Source: Streptomyces sp. NBRC 110028
Lineage (GTDB): Bacteria > Actinomycetota > Actinomycetes > Streptomycetales > Streptomycetaceae
DNA: 64,000 bases
Direction: 5' to 3'
Assembly (NCBI RefSeq): GCF_001417735.1
Contig: NZ_BBUZ01000023.1
Coordinates: 285,570-349,569, forward strand
How positions within the stretch are numbered: position 1 is the stretch's first letter; each line of letters opens with the position of its first letter. Below are positions 29,501 to 37,238 of this stretch, piece by piece. The notes under the pieces are model-generated. The model was given only the letters and a program-made list of their open reading frames with translations, had not been told where the DNA came from and did not search any database. Both the position numbers and the translations under genes were made by a program.

Positions 29501-29617
29501 CGCAAGCCGGACCCCGCCCGCAAGCGCGACGCTGACGAGCCGCCGCCCGTCGTCCTCGGTCCCCCGCCGCTGTCCGTGCCCGCCGCCTGGTGGCTCTCCG
29601 CCCCCGTGACCCGCTGA
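26594..29617 (+). CDS. drmD: SNF2-family helicase, DISARM DrmD-like
   Basis: A 1,007-residue SF2 helicase of the SNF2 group. N-terminal DNA-binding-like region, then Walker A 'LLIADVVGLGKTLEIGLTL' (about residue 150), Walker B 'AVVIDESHNLI' (about 255) and 'ASATPHNGDARSF'. The C-terminal lobe has 'VVVFSERVQTLQWLA', 'TGDVASEGVNLHRQCHQLVHYDVPW' and 'IEQRNGRIDRYGQ'. The GTG start at 26594 has AGGAGG six bases upstream; in-frame sequence further up lies inside the kinase gene. It is followed after 11 bases by a giant adenine methylase, the drmD-drmMI order of class 1 DISARM, but drmA, drmB and drmC do not follow directly. Confidence 0.82.
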   Translation: MTAVQTSAERSGATADRTVQEQYPAGAQVLVRDEEWLVRSSAPTTDDGTKLEVVGVSEFVRDQEAVFFSGLDRIELLDPRDTQLVRDDSPNYRRSRLFLEAVLRRTALPQSERRLALADSFLLDSLPYQRRPAELALSGANLRPRLLIADVVGLGKTLEIGLTLAELIRRGRGERILVVTPQHVLEQFQQELWTRFSIPLVRLDSVGIERIQREIPAGRNPFTSFKRVIVSIDTLKNTNQYRHHLEQIRWDAVVIDESHNLINRGSLRNQLAQILAPRTDALILASATPHNGDARSFAELIGLLDPAAIRDPENYRADDIRHLFIRRTKISPEVREQMKGQWADRGPSQSVHCPATPAEEKIFEELASVWLPHDGGPSVSSVPLFPYTLLKSFLSSCAALRATVSARIKTLEKKDAPRATADELAALGRLSELAADLTEADSAKFSALVHQLKEEIGVGPTSDARVVVFSERVQTLQWLAGVLPAALGFKGRAARDCVRVMHGGLSDEQQMARVEEFSLADTPVRVLLTGDVASEGVNLHRQCHQLVHYDVPWSLIRIEQRNGRIDRYGQARPPQFRALILTSEVEGAKDDTVVAERLLGREDEAHRSLGTAEAVTGLYRAEAEEKSLIQDLLRGKTVDESLDSRRPGADDEDSGMDDFLADFFGPVGEEPADQSGPEDSARTGESGAASAASARAAGSPVLPRLFDSTAHFLDEALGEVYPDAHDRLELDRDPQSGLLSFQPPADLVHRLKALPMDYLREQRLRERLLVTFNRRLAEHSLQRARESSTSSWPEISLLTDLHPVVEWLTDKVLVRLGRQEAPMITANVAEPIYLVQGVYSNKLGRPTVVKWMGVTRRGAVDDDMVSLLRRCGVGPSMANKRHFREPRPLHEALPDVLSAAEAFLDERRDAWDEPLREPIAEYKRRLATWDQPTLAGERAKERLADLADSLLTTGRPMLRVLAVLLPDPDRKPDPARKRDADEPPPVVLGPPPLSVPAAWWLSAPVTR

Positions 29618-29628
29618 GAGAAACTGTC

Positions 29629-32600
29629 ATGACGTACGACTCCCTGGTCAACCGCGGCGACTACTTCTCGGCCCACTACCTGGCCGAGGTACTGCCCAAG
29701 GACCTCAAGTCGGGCCTGCTCCAGGCGTGGAAGGAGCGCGAGGACGCGGCGAAGTCCGCCGCGCCGAGCGACGCCCCGGAGCCCGGAGAGCCGGAGACGG
29801 CGGCTCCCGGCCGCGGGGAACTGCCGGTGACGCCCCGGGCCGGGCTGCGGGAACTGCGCCGCTCCTACTTCAGGGCCCGCTCCTTCTTCGCTCTTCCCGA
29901 GGACGAGGACGGCATCGTCGCGGCGCGCGACACCGACGACGACACGCTGACGTACGGTTCCCCGCAGTGGCGGGAGCGGGTGCAGGCCCTCAACGCCGAG
30001 GTGCTGCGCGCCCTCGGATACGACGCGAAACCGCGCACCCTCACGGTGGAGCGCGCGCGGCAGACGTACGAGGTCCCGGTCGCGCATGCCGAGAAGGGCC
30101 TGGTCGCCCTGGACTGCGGCTGGGCGGCCGAACCGGACGCGGCCCTCGACTCCGAGGGCCCCGGACGGCTGCTGGAGAAGGTCGCGCTCGACGGCTCGAC
30201 CACCCTGCCCACGGGCTCGAAACTGGCCTCGTTCCTGTTCGCCTGCGAGGAGCCACCCCGGTATGTGCTGCTGCTCGGCGGCGGGGTGATCGTGCTCGCC
30301 GACCGCGCGGTGTGGGGCGAGGGCCGCTACCTCGCGGTCTCCCTGGACACAGCGTTGCAGCGCAACGACACCAGGGCAGGCGGCGAACTCGACACCGTCG
30401 CGGCGCTGTTCGGCGCGGACTCGCTGCGTACACCGGAGGAGGGCGGCGAGAACCCCCTCGCCGAACTCCTCGGCAAGTCGGCGAGGCACGCGGTGGGCGT
30501 CTCCAGCGAGCTGCGCGACGGGCTGCGGACGAGCGTCGAGCTGATCGCCAACGAGGTGCTGGCCCGGCTGCATGAACAGGGCATCCGCCCCGAGGACATC
30601 GGCGAACTGCCCGAGCTGGGCCGCCAACTGACCCGCGAGTCGCTGCGCTACCTGTACCGCATCCTGTTCCTGCTGTACGCCGAGGCTCGCCCCGAGCTGG
30701 GCATCCTGCCCGCCGACTATCCGGAGTACCAGCAGGGATACGGGCTGGGGCGGCTCGCCGAGCTGATCGCCGACCGGCAACCGGTCGGCGAGGAGGCCCG
30801 CAGGGGCGTCTACCTGTACGAGTCGCTGGACCTGCTGTTCCACAAGGTGCAGGACGGCTACCGCCCGCGCCGCACCCACGGCGTGGCGACGGATCCGGCG
30901 GACGAGAAGACCAGCGAGGACGTCGGCCTGCGCTTCGAGCCACTGCACAGCAAGCTGTTCGAGCCGGAGTCGATCCGCCTGATCGGCGCCGACACCCTCC
31001 CCGACCCGCGCCACGACTCCGACGAGGCGTTGGCCCGGGGCGAGTCCGTCCGCTACCTCGACACGCGGCTGCGCAACGCCACGCTGTACGAGGTGCTGCA
31101 CCGCCTGATGATCACGCAGGGGAAGAGGGGCGAGCGCGGCGGCTTCATCTCGTACGCCCAGCTCGGCATCAACCAGCTCGGCGCGGTGTACGAGGGCCTG
31201 ATGTCGTACAGCGGCTTCATCGCGGGCGAGGAGCTGTACGAGGTCGCCAAGGGCGGCGACCCAAAGGACGGCTCCTGGCTAGTGCCGAAGTCGAAGATCG
31301 ACGAGTACCCGGACTCGGTCTTCGTCACCCGCCGCGATCGGGACACGGGCGAGGTGATGCGGGCCCGGTACGCGCCGGGTGAGTTCGTGTACCGGCTGTC
31401 GGGCCGCGACCGGCAGACCTCGGCGTCGTTCTACACGCCCGAGTCGCTGACCAAGGTCACCGTGCAGCTCGCCCTCCAGCACCGCCTGGACCAGGACGGC
31501 ACGGACACCGAGGCGCGGGAGCTGCTGGACTGGCGTATCTGCGAGCCGGCGCTCGGCTCCGGCGCGTTCCTCAACGAGGCGATCAACCAAGTCGCCGCAG
31601 AGTATCTGCGGCGGCGGCAGGGCGAGTTGGGGCGGTCGATCGACACCGACCAGTACGCCGTCGAGTTGCAGAAGGTGAAGGCGTACATCGCGCTGCACAA
31701 CTCATATGGCGTCGACCTCAACGAGACGGCCGTGGAGCTGGCCGAGGTCTCCCTGTGGCTCAACACCATGCACCCGGGCATGGAGGCCCCCTGGTTCGGC
31801 CTGCACCTACGGCGCGGCAACTCGCTCATCGGCGGGCGGCGCGAGGTGTACGCGGCGGACCGGCTGAAGAAGGGCGGCTGGCTCGGGGCTACTCCGGAGC
31901 GCTTCCCGCTGGCGGACGCGCTGAGGGGTGAGCCGTTGCCGGAGGGCGCGGTGCACCACTTCCTGCTTCCGGCGAAGGAGTGGGGCGCGGTCGCGGCCGA
32001 GAAGGAGGCGAAGGCGCTGGCGCCGGAGGCCGCGAAGGCGCTGGCCGCGTGGCGGAAGGCGATCACGAAGTCTCCGACGGCGAAGCAGACGGCCCGCCTT
32101 CAGGGGCTGGCCCGACGGGCCGAGTACCTGTGGGGGCTGGTGGTGCGGCGGCTGGAGCTGTCCGAGCGGGACATCTCGCGGCGGATCGGGGTATGGGGCG
32201 CGGAGGACGAGTGGCTGCGCAAGCCGGAAGTCGCGGTGCAGCGGGAGAAGGTGCTGGCGGACCTGCACGCGGAGGACACCCCGTACTGGCGGCTCAAGAA
32301 ACTCATGGACGCCTGGTGCGCGCTGTGGTTCTGGCCTGTGCAGAGCGCTTCACTGCTGAACGGTACGGATGAGCAGTACGCGCGCGCGGAGGCGCTGGCG
32401 GAACGGGCGGCGGAGTTCGAGGCGGGGGCGGAGTCTGGTCCGGCTGCGGCTGGTGAGGAAGACTCCGGGGTGCTGATGGCGTGGGAGGCGGACGCCCTTC
32501 CCGGCTTCGGCGCTGAGCCGAAGCAAATGGCGCTGACCCGCGACTCGGTCTCCCGCCGCCGTACAGGCCGCCGCGTGGAGCAGGTCAAGGGCCAGCGCCG

Positions 32601-34761
32601 CCCGGTTATCCCCTTGGCGAACCTGGACGACTGGCTCGACTTCGCGGAAGCGCTGCTGGGCACGCAGGACGTGCCGGACGAATCGTTCGTCTCAACGTTC
32701 GAGACGCTGGACGACCTCTACGTGTACGAGGAAGAACTGCCCGAGTGGATGGGCATGGACCGCTTCCATTGGCTGGAGATCCGGTTCCCGTGGACGGCGG
32801 TCGCGAAGGATGTCGCGAAGGCGCAGGGGTTCTTCCACTGGGAGCTGGAATTCGCGCAGGTGTTTGCGCGGGGTGGGTTTGACTTGCAGGTGGGGAACCC
32901 GCCGTGGGTGCGGCCGCGGTGGCAGGAGGACCTGGTTCTTGCGGAGTTGGAACCCTGGTTTGTGCTGGCGGACAAGCCGAGCACGGCGGAATGGCGCCTC
33001 CGCAAGGATGACGTGCTGGCCACGCGTGCGGACGGCCAAGATTTCCTCCTCAACGAGCTGACCGCCCATGCGGGGGCCGTCGCCACGCTCGGCAGCCCGG
33101 CTACGTATCCGCTCCTTATTGGTACGCAGGGTGACCTCTACCGGGCGTTCATGGCTCGTGTATGGCAGCAGATTGCAATGCACGGCAGTGCAGGCCTGAT
33201 CCACCCGGATACGCATTTCGGCGGCGTACGTGAAGGGGTCATCCGGTCCGCCGCGTATCGGCATCTTCGGGTCCACGCCCACTTTGTGAACTCAGCAAAC
33301 TGGGCATTCGAGGACCTCAACCGTTCCGCAGAGTTCGGAATGCACATCTACGGCACACCGCAGAAGCCTGACTTTCTTCACCTCAGCGAGCTCCGCGACT
33401 CGAACGTTCTGCCCGATTCACTGATCCACGACGGAACAGGCTCGGCGCCCGGCATCAAGCACAACGGCTCGTGGGACATCCGGCCGCACCGCCAGCGCGT
33501 GGTGCATGTGAACGTAGACTTGCTCACCAGCTGGCAGGATTTGACCGGATCGGCGGGTCAAGCGGCACAGGCCCCTCTGCTGTACCCGGTCCTCGTCGGT
33601 GAGCAAGGGGCGATCGAGGCGCTGACCGCCTATGGGCGGAGTCTGGACGATCACGACCCGATGATCTCAAGCGGGTACCACGAAACCGGAGACAAGAAAG
33701 CTGGGCGGATCCGCTGGAGCAACCGGGCTGTCTCCGATCTCACAGACGTAATCCTCCAGGGGCCGCACTTCGCATCGGCGCTTCCCTTCTCAAAGGAGCC
33801 GAGGATCCCCTGCCGGAGCAATCGAGACTGGAACTTGCTCGCGCCGTCCAAGCTGCCCGAAGCATACGTTCCCGTAACCAACTACGTGCGGGGAACCGGC
33901 GAAGCAACGACTGCGCAAGACTCCTACCGACTGGCATGGCGAGTCATGATCCCCTTCGACAGCAGCCGCTGTCTGCACGCCGCGCTCATCCCGCCCGGGC
34001 CCAGCCACGTCCACACCGTGCACTCGACGGCTCTCGAAGACAACCACTTGACCACCCTCAACGCGGGCTTCTGGGCCACTCTGCCACTCGATTACCTGCT
34101 GCGCATTACCGGCCGCTCGCACCTGCAAGTCGCCGAGGCCCGCAAGATGCCAGCCCCCGACCCAACGCACCCCCTCGCCCCTGCCCTCCTCCTTCGCACC
34201 CTCCGTCTGAACGCCCTTACCACGCACTACGCACCGCTCTGGGCAGAGCTATTCGACCCCCGCTGGGCGGGCTACGAGGAGTGGGCCAACCCCCACTGGC
34301 CCGTGCTGAAGCCCCTCGCAGCTGGCCTCAACCCGGCCTGGGAGTACAGCACCCCGCTCCGCAGCGAGCACGAGCGTCGCGCCGCGCTTATCGAGTTGGA
34401 CGCTCTCGTCGCCGTTTGGCTCGGTATCACCGCCGACCAACTCGCCGCGATTTTCAAGTCGCGCTACCCGCAACTGTACGACTACGAGTCGGCGACCTAC
34501 TTCGACGCCAACGGCCGGAAGGTCGCCGCCGACTTCAACACGTACGGCCACGGCCAGACCAAGCAGGATTACCTCGATCTCCTCGCCCACCTAGAGGACC
34601 CGGAACGCACCCCGCCCCCGGCCGGCTTCCAAGCCCCGTTCTACAAGGCGGATCGTGAAGCGGAGATGAGAGCCGCGCACGCGCACTTCCAGGCGCGGCT
34701 GGATGCGGAGATCGCCGCCGGGCGCTGGGCACCGCCGGTTCCCGAAGGAGCAAATGCGTAG
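29629..34761 (+). CDS. drmMI: Giant N6-adenine DNA methylase, DISARM DrmMI / PglX-like
   Basis: 1,710 residues. SAM motif I 'ICEPALGSGAFLNEAI' is near residue 640 and the catalytic N6-adenine motif 'LQVGNPPWVRPRW' near 1,090, separated by a long helical insertion. The N-terminal 600 residues resemble the regulatory part of giant phage-defence methylases. The C-terminal part, after about residue 1,140, should contain the target-recognition region. Starts at ATG 29629, 11 bases after the SNF2 helicase. In DISARM and BREX such enzymes mark self DNA while partners act on unmarked phage DNA. Bases 33,050-34,250 use less GC-biased codons than the rest, suggesting exchange of the specificity region. 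Confidence 0.85.
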   Translation: MTYDSLVNRGDYFSAHYLAEVLPKDLKSGLLQAWKEREDAAKSAAPSDAPEPGEPETAAPGRGELPVTPRAGLRELRRSYFRARSFFALPEDEDGIVAARDTDDDTLTYGSPQWRERVQALNAEVLRALGYDAKPRTLTVERARQTYEVPVAHAEKGLVALDCGWAAEPDAALDSEGPGRLLEKVALDGSTTLPTGSKLASFLFACEEPPRYVLLLGGGVIVLADRAVWGEGRYLAVSLDTALQRNDTRAGGELDTVAALFGADSLRTPEEGGENPLAELLGKSARHAVGVSSELRDGLRTSVELIANEVLARLHEQGIRPEDIGELPELGRQLTRESLRYLYRILFLLYAEARPELGILPADYPEYQQGYGLGRLAELIADRQPVGEEARRGVYLYESLDLLFHKVQDGYRPRRTHGVATDPADEKTSEDVGLRFEPLHSKLFEPESIRLIGADTLPDPRHDSDEALARGESVRYLDTRLRNATLYEVLHRLMITQGKRGERGGFISYAQLGINQLGAVYEGLMSYSGFIAGEELYEVAKGGDPKDGSWLVPKSKIDEYPDSVFVTRRDRDTGEVMRARYAPGEFVYRLSGRDRQTSASFYTPESLTKVTVQLALQHRLDQDGTDTEARELLDWRICEPALGSGAFLNEAINQVAAEYLRRRQGELGRSIDTDQYAVELQKVKAYIALHNSYGVDLNETAVELAEVSLWLNTMHPGMEAPWFGLHLRRGNSLIGGRREVYAADRLKKGGWLGATPERFPLADALRGEPLPEGAVHHFLLPAKEWGAVAAEKEAKALAPEAAKALAAWRKAITKSPTAKQTARLQGLARRAEYLWGLVVRRLELSERDISRRIGVWGAEDEWLRKPEVAVQREKVLADLHAEDTPYWRLKKLMDAWCALWFWPVQSASLLNGTDEQYARAEALAERAAEFEAGAESGPAAAGEEDSGVLMAWEADALPGFGAEPKQMALTRDSVSRRRTGRRVEQVKGQRRPVIPLANLDDWLDFAEALLGTQDVPDESFVSTFETLDDLYVYEEELPEWMGMDRFHWLEIRFPWTAVAKDVAKAQGFFHWELEFAQVFARGGFDLQVGNPPWVRPRWQEDLVLAELEPWFVLADKPSTAEWRLRKDDVLATRADGQDFLLNELTAHAGAVATLGSPATYPLLIGTQGDLYRAFMARVWQQIAMHGSAGLIHPDTHFGGVREGVIRSAAYRHLRVHAHFVNSANWAFEDLNRSAEFGMHIYGTPQKPDFLHLSELRDSNVLPDSLIHDGTGSAPGIKHNGSWDIRPHRQRVVHVNVDLLTSWQDLTGSAGQAAQAPLLYPVLVGEQGAIEALTAYGRSLDDHDPMISSGYHETGDKKAGRIRWSNRAVSDLTDVILQGPHFASALPFSKEPRIPCRSNRDWNLLAPSKLPEAYVPVTNYVRGTGEATTAQDSYRLAWRVMIPFDSSRCLHAALIPPGPSHVHTVHSTALEDNHLTTLNAGFWATLPLDYLLRITGRSHLQVAEARKMPAPDPTHPLAPALLLRTLRLNALTTHYAPLWAELFDPRWAGYEEWANPHWPVLKPLAAGLNPAWEYSTPLRSEHERRAALIELDALVAVWLGITADQLAAIFKSRYPQLYDYESATYFDANGRKVAADFNTYGHGQTKQDYLDLLAHLEDPERTPPPAGFQAPFYKADREAEMRAAHAHFQARLDAEIAAGRWAPPVPEGANA

Positions 34762-34783
34762 TCGGTAGGTAGCGGCTCGGCGC

Positions 34784-34820
34784 AGGTCTGCCCCTGACAC
34801 GTCGTGTCAGGGGCAGACCT
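34784..34820. terminator. Bidirectional terminator between methylase and DUF397 gene
   Basis: Perfect 18-base inverted repeat with a single central T; arms AGGTCTGCCCCTGACACG and its complement. It lies between convergent genes and could stop transcription from both sides. Confidence 0.8.
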
Positions 34821-34843
34821 CAACGTTCGAACGCCGGAAGGCG

Positions 34844-35104
34844 CTACCGGGCGGCGAAATTGACGAACGCGGTCCAGGCAGAAGCCCCCACCATAAGACC
34901 CGGGCGGGTTATGTCCTTCGAGTCGCGCACATGGATGGCCTCAGGACAGGCAGCCACCTCCACGCAGTTGCCGCCTCCCGCACTGTGACTTGACTTGCGC
35001 CACACCATGGCGACTTCGACGCACTCCCCACCCGACCCCGTGCTGTAGCTGCTCTTGAACCACGCCAACTCAGGCGCGGCTGCAGTGGTCCGCTCCACGT
35101 TCAT
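34844..35104 (-). CDS. DUF397 protein with two repeats
   Basis: 86 residues containing two DUF397-type repeats, 'WFKSSYSTGSGGECVEVA' and 'WRKSSHSAGGGNCVEVA', then 'IHVRDSKD'. DUF397 proteins are small partners of the HTH/DUF5753 regulators abundant in Streptomyces. The start overlaps the HTH gene stop as ATGA (35101-35104), so the two are translationally coupled. Confidence 0.9.
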   Translation of the reverse strand: MNVERTTAAAPELAWFKSSYSTGSGGECVEVAMVWRKSSHSAGGGNCVEVAACPEAIHVRDSKDITRPGLMVGASAWTAFVNFAAR

Positions 35105-35988
35105 AGGTCTCCCAGCAACTTCTCGATGAAGGCAAGCGATGCGCGCGGAGTGAGCGCTTGGGCCCTGAGAATGCCGTACTGCTCCTCGATCTCTCGGACT
35201 TGTTTGCGCTCTGAATACAGACGGCTGTCCTTGTGCCCCTCCACGTAGGCGATCCTCCGCCCATCGCGTGTCTCAATCAAGGTGAAGGGGCCATCAAGCC
35301 CGGCGTGTTCCTCCACCTCTGTTGGCATCACCTGAATTTCAACGTTGCGGCACTGTCCGTAGATCATGAGTTGCTCAAGCTGTCCGCGCATCACCGACCG
35401 GCCACCGAGCGGCCTCCGGAGCACAGCCTCCTCGATGACGAAGCTGATGGTGGGCGGCGGCGTCTGTGCGAAGAGCTCCTGGCGGGCTAGGCGCGCCGCC
35501 ACCCGTTGCTCGATGACCTCCTCCAGCAGCAAGGGCCGCCACATGGTGAATACCGCGCGGGCGTAATCCTTGGTCTGCAGCAGGCCGGGCACAGCTTTAG
35601 TCGCGTACACATGCAGCTCGACCGCCCCAGCCTCGAACCTCGCCGCGTCCTGGAAGAACGGCGGGTACTGCGCCTTCTCCATCTCCTCCTTCATCTCCAG
35701 GAGGACGCCACCCGCGTCCAGCACCTCGTCCGCCCGGTCGATCAACCGGGGCGGGGGGATCCGCCGACCCTGCTCGTAGGCGGCGATCGTGGACACCGAG
35801 TACCCGACCATCGACGCGAACTCCGGGCGTTCCAGACCCGCCCGCAGCCGACAGCACTTCAGCTGCCGCCCGAACACCCGCACAATGCCCGAGTTGACCT
35901 CCGGTTCCGGGCCCGGATCAGGCTGCTGCCCATCCCCCAGGCCCGCCGCCCCCTCGTTCTCCACACCCATCGGTTCGCTCATCTCCAT
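35101..35988 (-). CDS. XRE-type HTH regulator with DUF5753 domain
   Basis: About 295 residues. The N-terminal helix-turn-helix spans 'LKCCRLRAGLERPEFASMVGYSVSTIAAYEQGRRIP'; the C-terminal DUF5753 ligand-like domain runs from 'YPPFFQDAARFEAGAVELHVYATKAVPGLLQTKDYA' to the end. The ATG at 35988 is favoured by GGAGAGG upstream; another start is at 36006. Paired with the DUF397 gene and a divergent HATPase gene it forms a standard Streptomyces regulatory trio, here inside a defence island. Confidence 0.9.
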   Translation of the reverse strand: MEMSEPMGVENEGAAGLGDGQQPDPGPEPEVNSGIVRVFGRQLKCCRLRAGLERPEFASMVGYSVSTIAAYEQGRRIPPPRLIDRADEVLDAGGVLLEMKEEMEKAQYPPFFQDAARFEAGAVELHVYATKAVPGLLQTKDYARAVFTMWRPLLLEEVIEQRVAARLARQELFAQTPPPTISFVIEEAVLRRPLGGRSVMRGQLEQLMIYGQCRNVEIQVMPTEVEEHAGLDGPFTLIETRDGRRIAYVEGHKDSRLYSERKQVREIEEQYGILRAQALTPRASLAFIEKLLGDL

Positions 35989-36129
35989 AACCGCCTCTCC
36001 GGCCAACGCAACCCCGCGTCGTTCGTCACGCTCCGCCCCGCCTACACGCGCATTCCGGCCACGTACAGCGACAGCCCGTGTGCGCGTCGTATCTGGTCAC
36101 GCTAAGACCACGCCGGAAGCGTGGACCAC

Positions 36130-36633
36130 ATGAACAGCGAGAATTCCCCCGTACAGGGGGCCACCACCCACGCCCCCAAGCCCGCTCCCGCCGAGACCGA
36201 CCCCGCCCAGACCAGCCACCCCCACCTCCTCCGCGAGTTCTCGATGCGGTTCACGTCCTCGCGGCACGGTGCTCGCCTCGCCCGTCGCCTCGTCTCGCAC
36301 CGGCTGGACACGTGGGGCCACCCGTACGACGGCCGCGCCAACGAGACGCTGACGCTGATCACCGCCGAGCTGACCGCGAACGCCATCCGCCATGGGCACG
36401 TACCCGGCCGGGACTTCCGCGTCCGTCTGACCGAGACCGGGGATACCCTCCGCGTCGAGGTCACCGACACCCGTACCGAACGCGTACCGCCTCTGACCAC
36501 CCAGGAACCGCCGGGCGACATCGAGTCGGGCCGGGGCCTGCTCATCGTCGTCCAGCTGGCGACCCGTTGGGCGGTCGCCCCGCGCGAAAGCGGGCCCGGG
36601 AAGACTGTATGGGCGGAGCTGCGCATCCGCTGA
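36130..36633 (+). CDS. ATP-binding protein, anti-sigma-factor-like (HATPase)
   Basis: About 167 residues of the RsbW/SpoIIAB-like HATPase fold. N box 'LITAELTANAIRHGH', G1 'RVEVTDTRTER' and G2 'ESGRGLLIVVQLATRW'. Such proteins often work with XRE/DUF397 pairs, and this one is divergent from that pair. Start at ATG 36130 or GTG 36121. Confidence 0.85.
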   Translation: MNSENSPVQGATTHAPKPAPAETDPAQTSHPHLLREFSMRFTSSRHGARLARRLVSHRLDTWGHPYDGRANETLTLITAELTANAIRHGHVPGRDFRVRLTETGDTLRVEVTDTRTERVPPLTTQEPPGDIESGRGLLIVVQLATRWAVAPRESGPGKTVWAELRIR

Positions 36634-36684
36634 GGGACGCGTAGCCGTCACCGGCCAGCCGTTTTCACGCCGACGGCCAGCGGT

Positions 36685-36723
36685 TTCCACAAGTGGAAGC
36701 GCCCGTTGTCAGTCCCGGGGACT
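36685..36723 (+). promoter_or_regulatory. Paired inverted repeats upstream of the EACC1-caspase operon
   Basis: Two small dyads lie 75-115 bases before the EACC1-like start: TTCCAC-AA-GTGGAA (36,685-36,698) and AGTCCC-G-GGGACT (36,711-36,723). They have the form of operator sites and could be bound by the nearby XRE regulator; that link is inference. Confidence 0.4.
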
Positions 36724-36797
36724 AACGTCGTGCGTTCCGTGTAGGGCGTGAGCCCGCACGGCCCGACCACACCACGGAAGCCCAGGGGGGACGCACC

Positions 36798-37232
36798 GTG
36801 ACCACCACGCCCAACGACTCGACCGGATACCGGATCTCCATCGTCGACGAGGACCCGTTGCGCGCACGTAAGGAGGCGCGGGAACTCCTCGCCGAGATCG
36901 CCGACGCCGATCCGGGCGCGGCCCTGGACGTGCCTCGGAAGGGCACGCCCGAGGACACGGCGCTCGGGGCCCTGGACAAGGGCGGGCTGTCCGTCGACAC
37001 GATCGGGGTGCTGATCAGCGCCGGCTCACTGGTCGTGGCCGGGGTGCAGCTCTGGCTGTCCCGCGTACCGCAGCGGACGATCATCGCCAGGCGACCCGAC
37101 GGCGCGAGCCTTCAGATCACGGGCAGGGAGGCGCGCGAGGACGACGGGCTGATCGATCGGTTCTTCGCGGCCGACGGCGAGCCCGCCGACGGCCGCGAGG
37201 GCGACGACGGCGACGCGACGACGGCGGGTTGA
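36798..37232 (+). CDS. EACC1-like adaptor (effector-associated constant component 1)
   Basis: 144 residues. The pattern fits the EACC1 family of conflict systems: an N-terminal strand-rich domain ('YRISIVDEDPLRARKEARELLAEI'), a hydrophobic central helix ('VLISAGSLVVAGVQLWLS') and a C-terminal strand unit with 'TIIARRPDGASLQITG'. EACC1 proteins are known companions of caspase, TIR or protease effectors in actinomycete NTP-dependent conflict systems. It is followed after 6 bases by the caspase-helicase gene. GTG start with an AGGGGGG site upstream. Confidence 0.75.
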   Translation: MTTTPNDSTGYRISIVDEDPLRARKEARELLAEIADADPGAALDVPRKGTPEDTALGALDKGGLSVDTIGVLISAGSLVVAGVQLWLSRVPQRTIIARRPDGASLQITGREAREDDGLIDRFFAADGEPADGREGDDGDATTAG

Positions 37233-37238
37233 ACGCGC

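Noticed and set aside
25303..34761. BREX type 2/Pgl assignment for the kinase-methylase pair
   Set aside because: No PglY or PglZ-type genes, and the SNF2 helicase fits DrmD, so a DISARM-like label is better supported.
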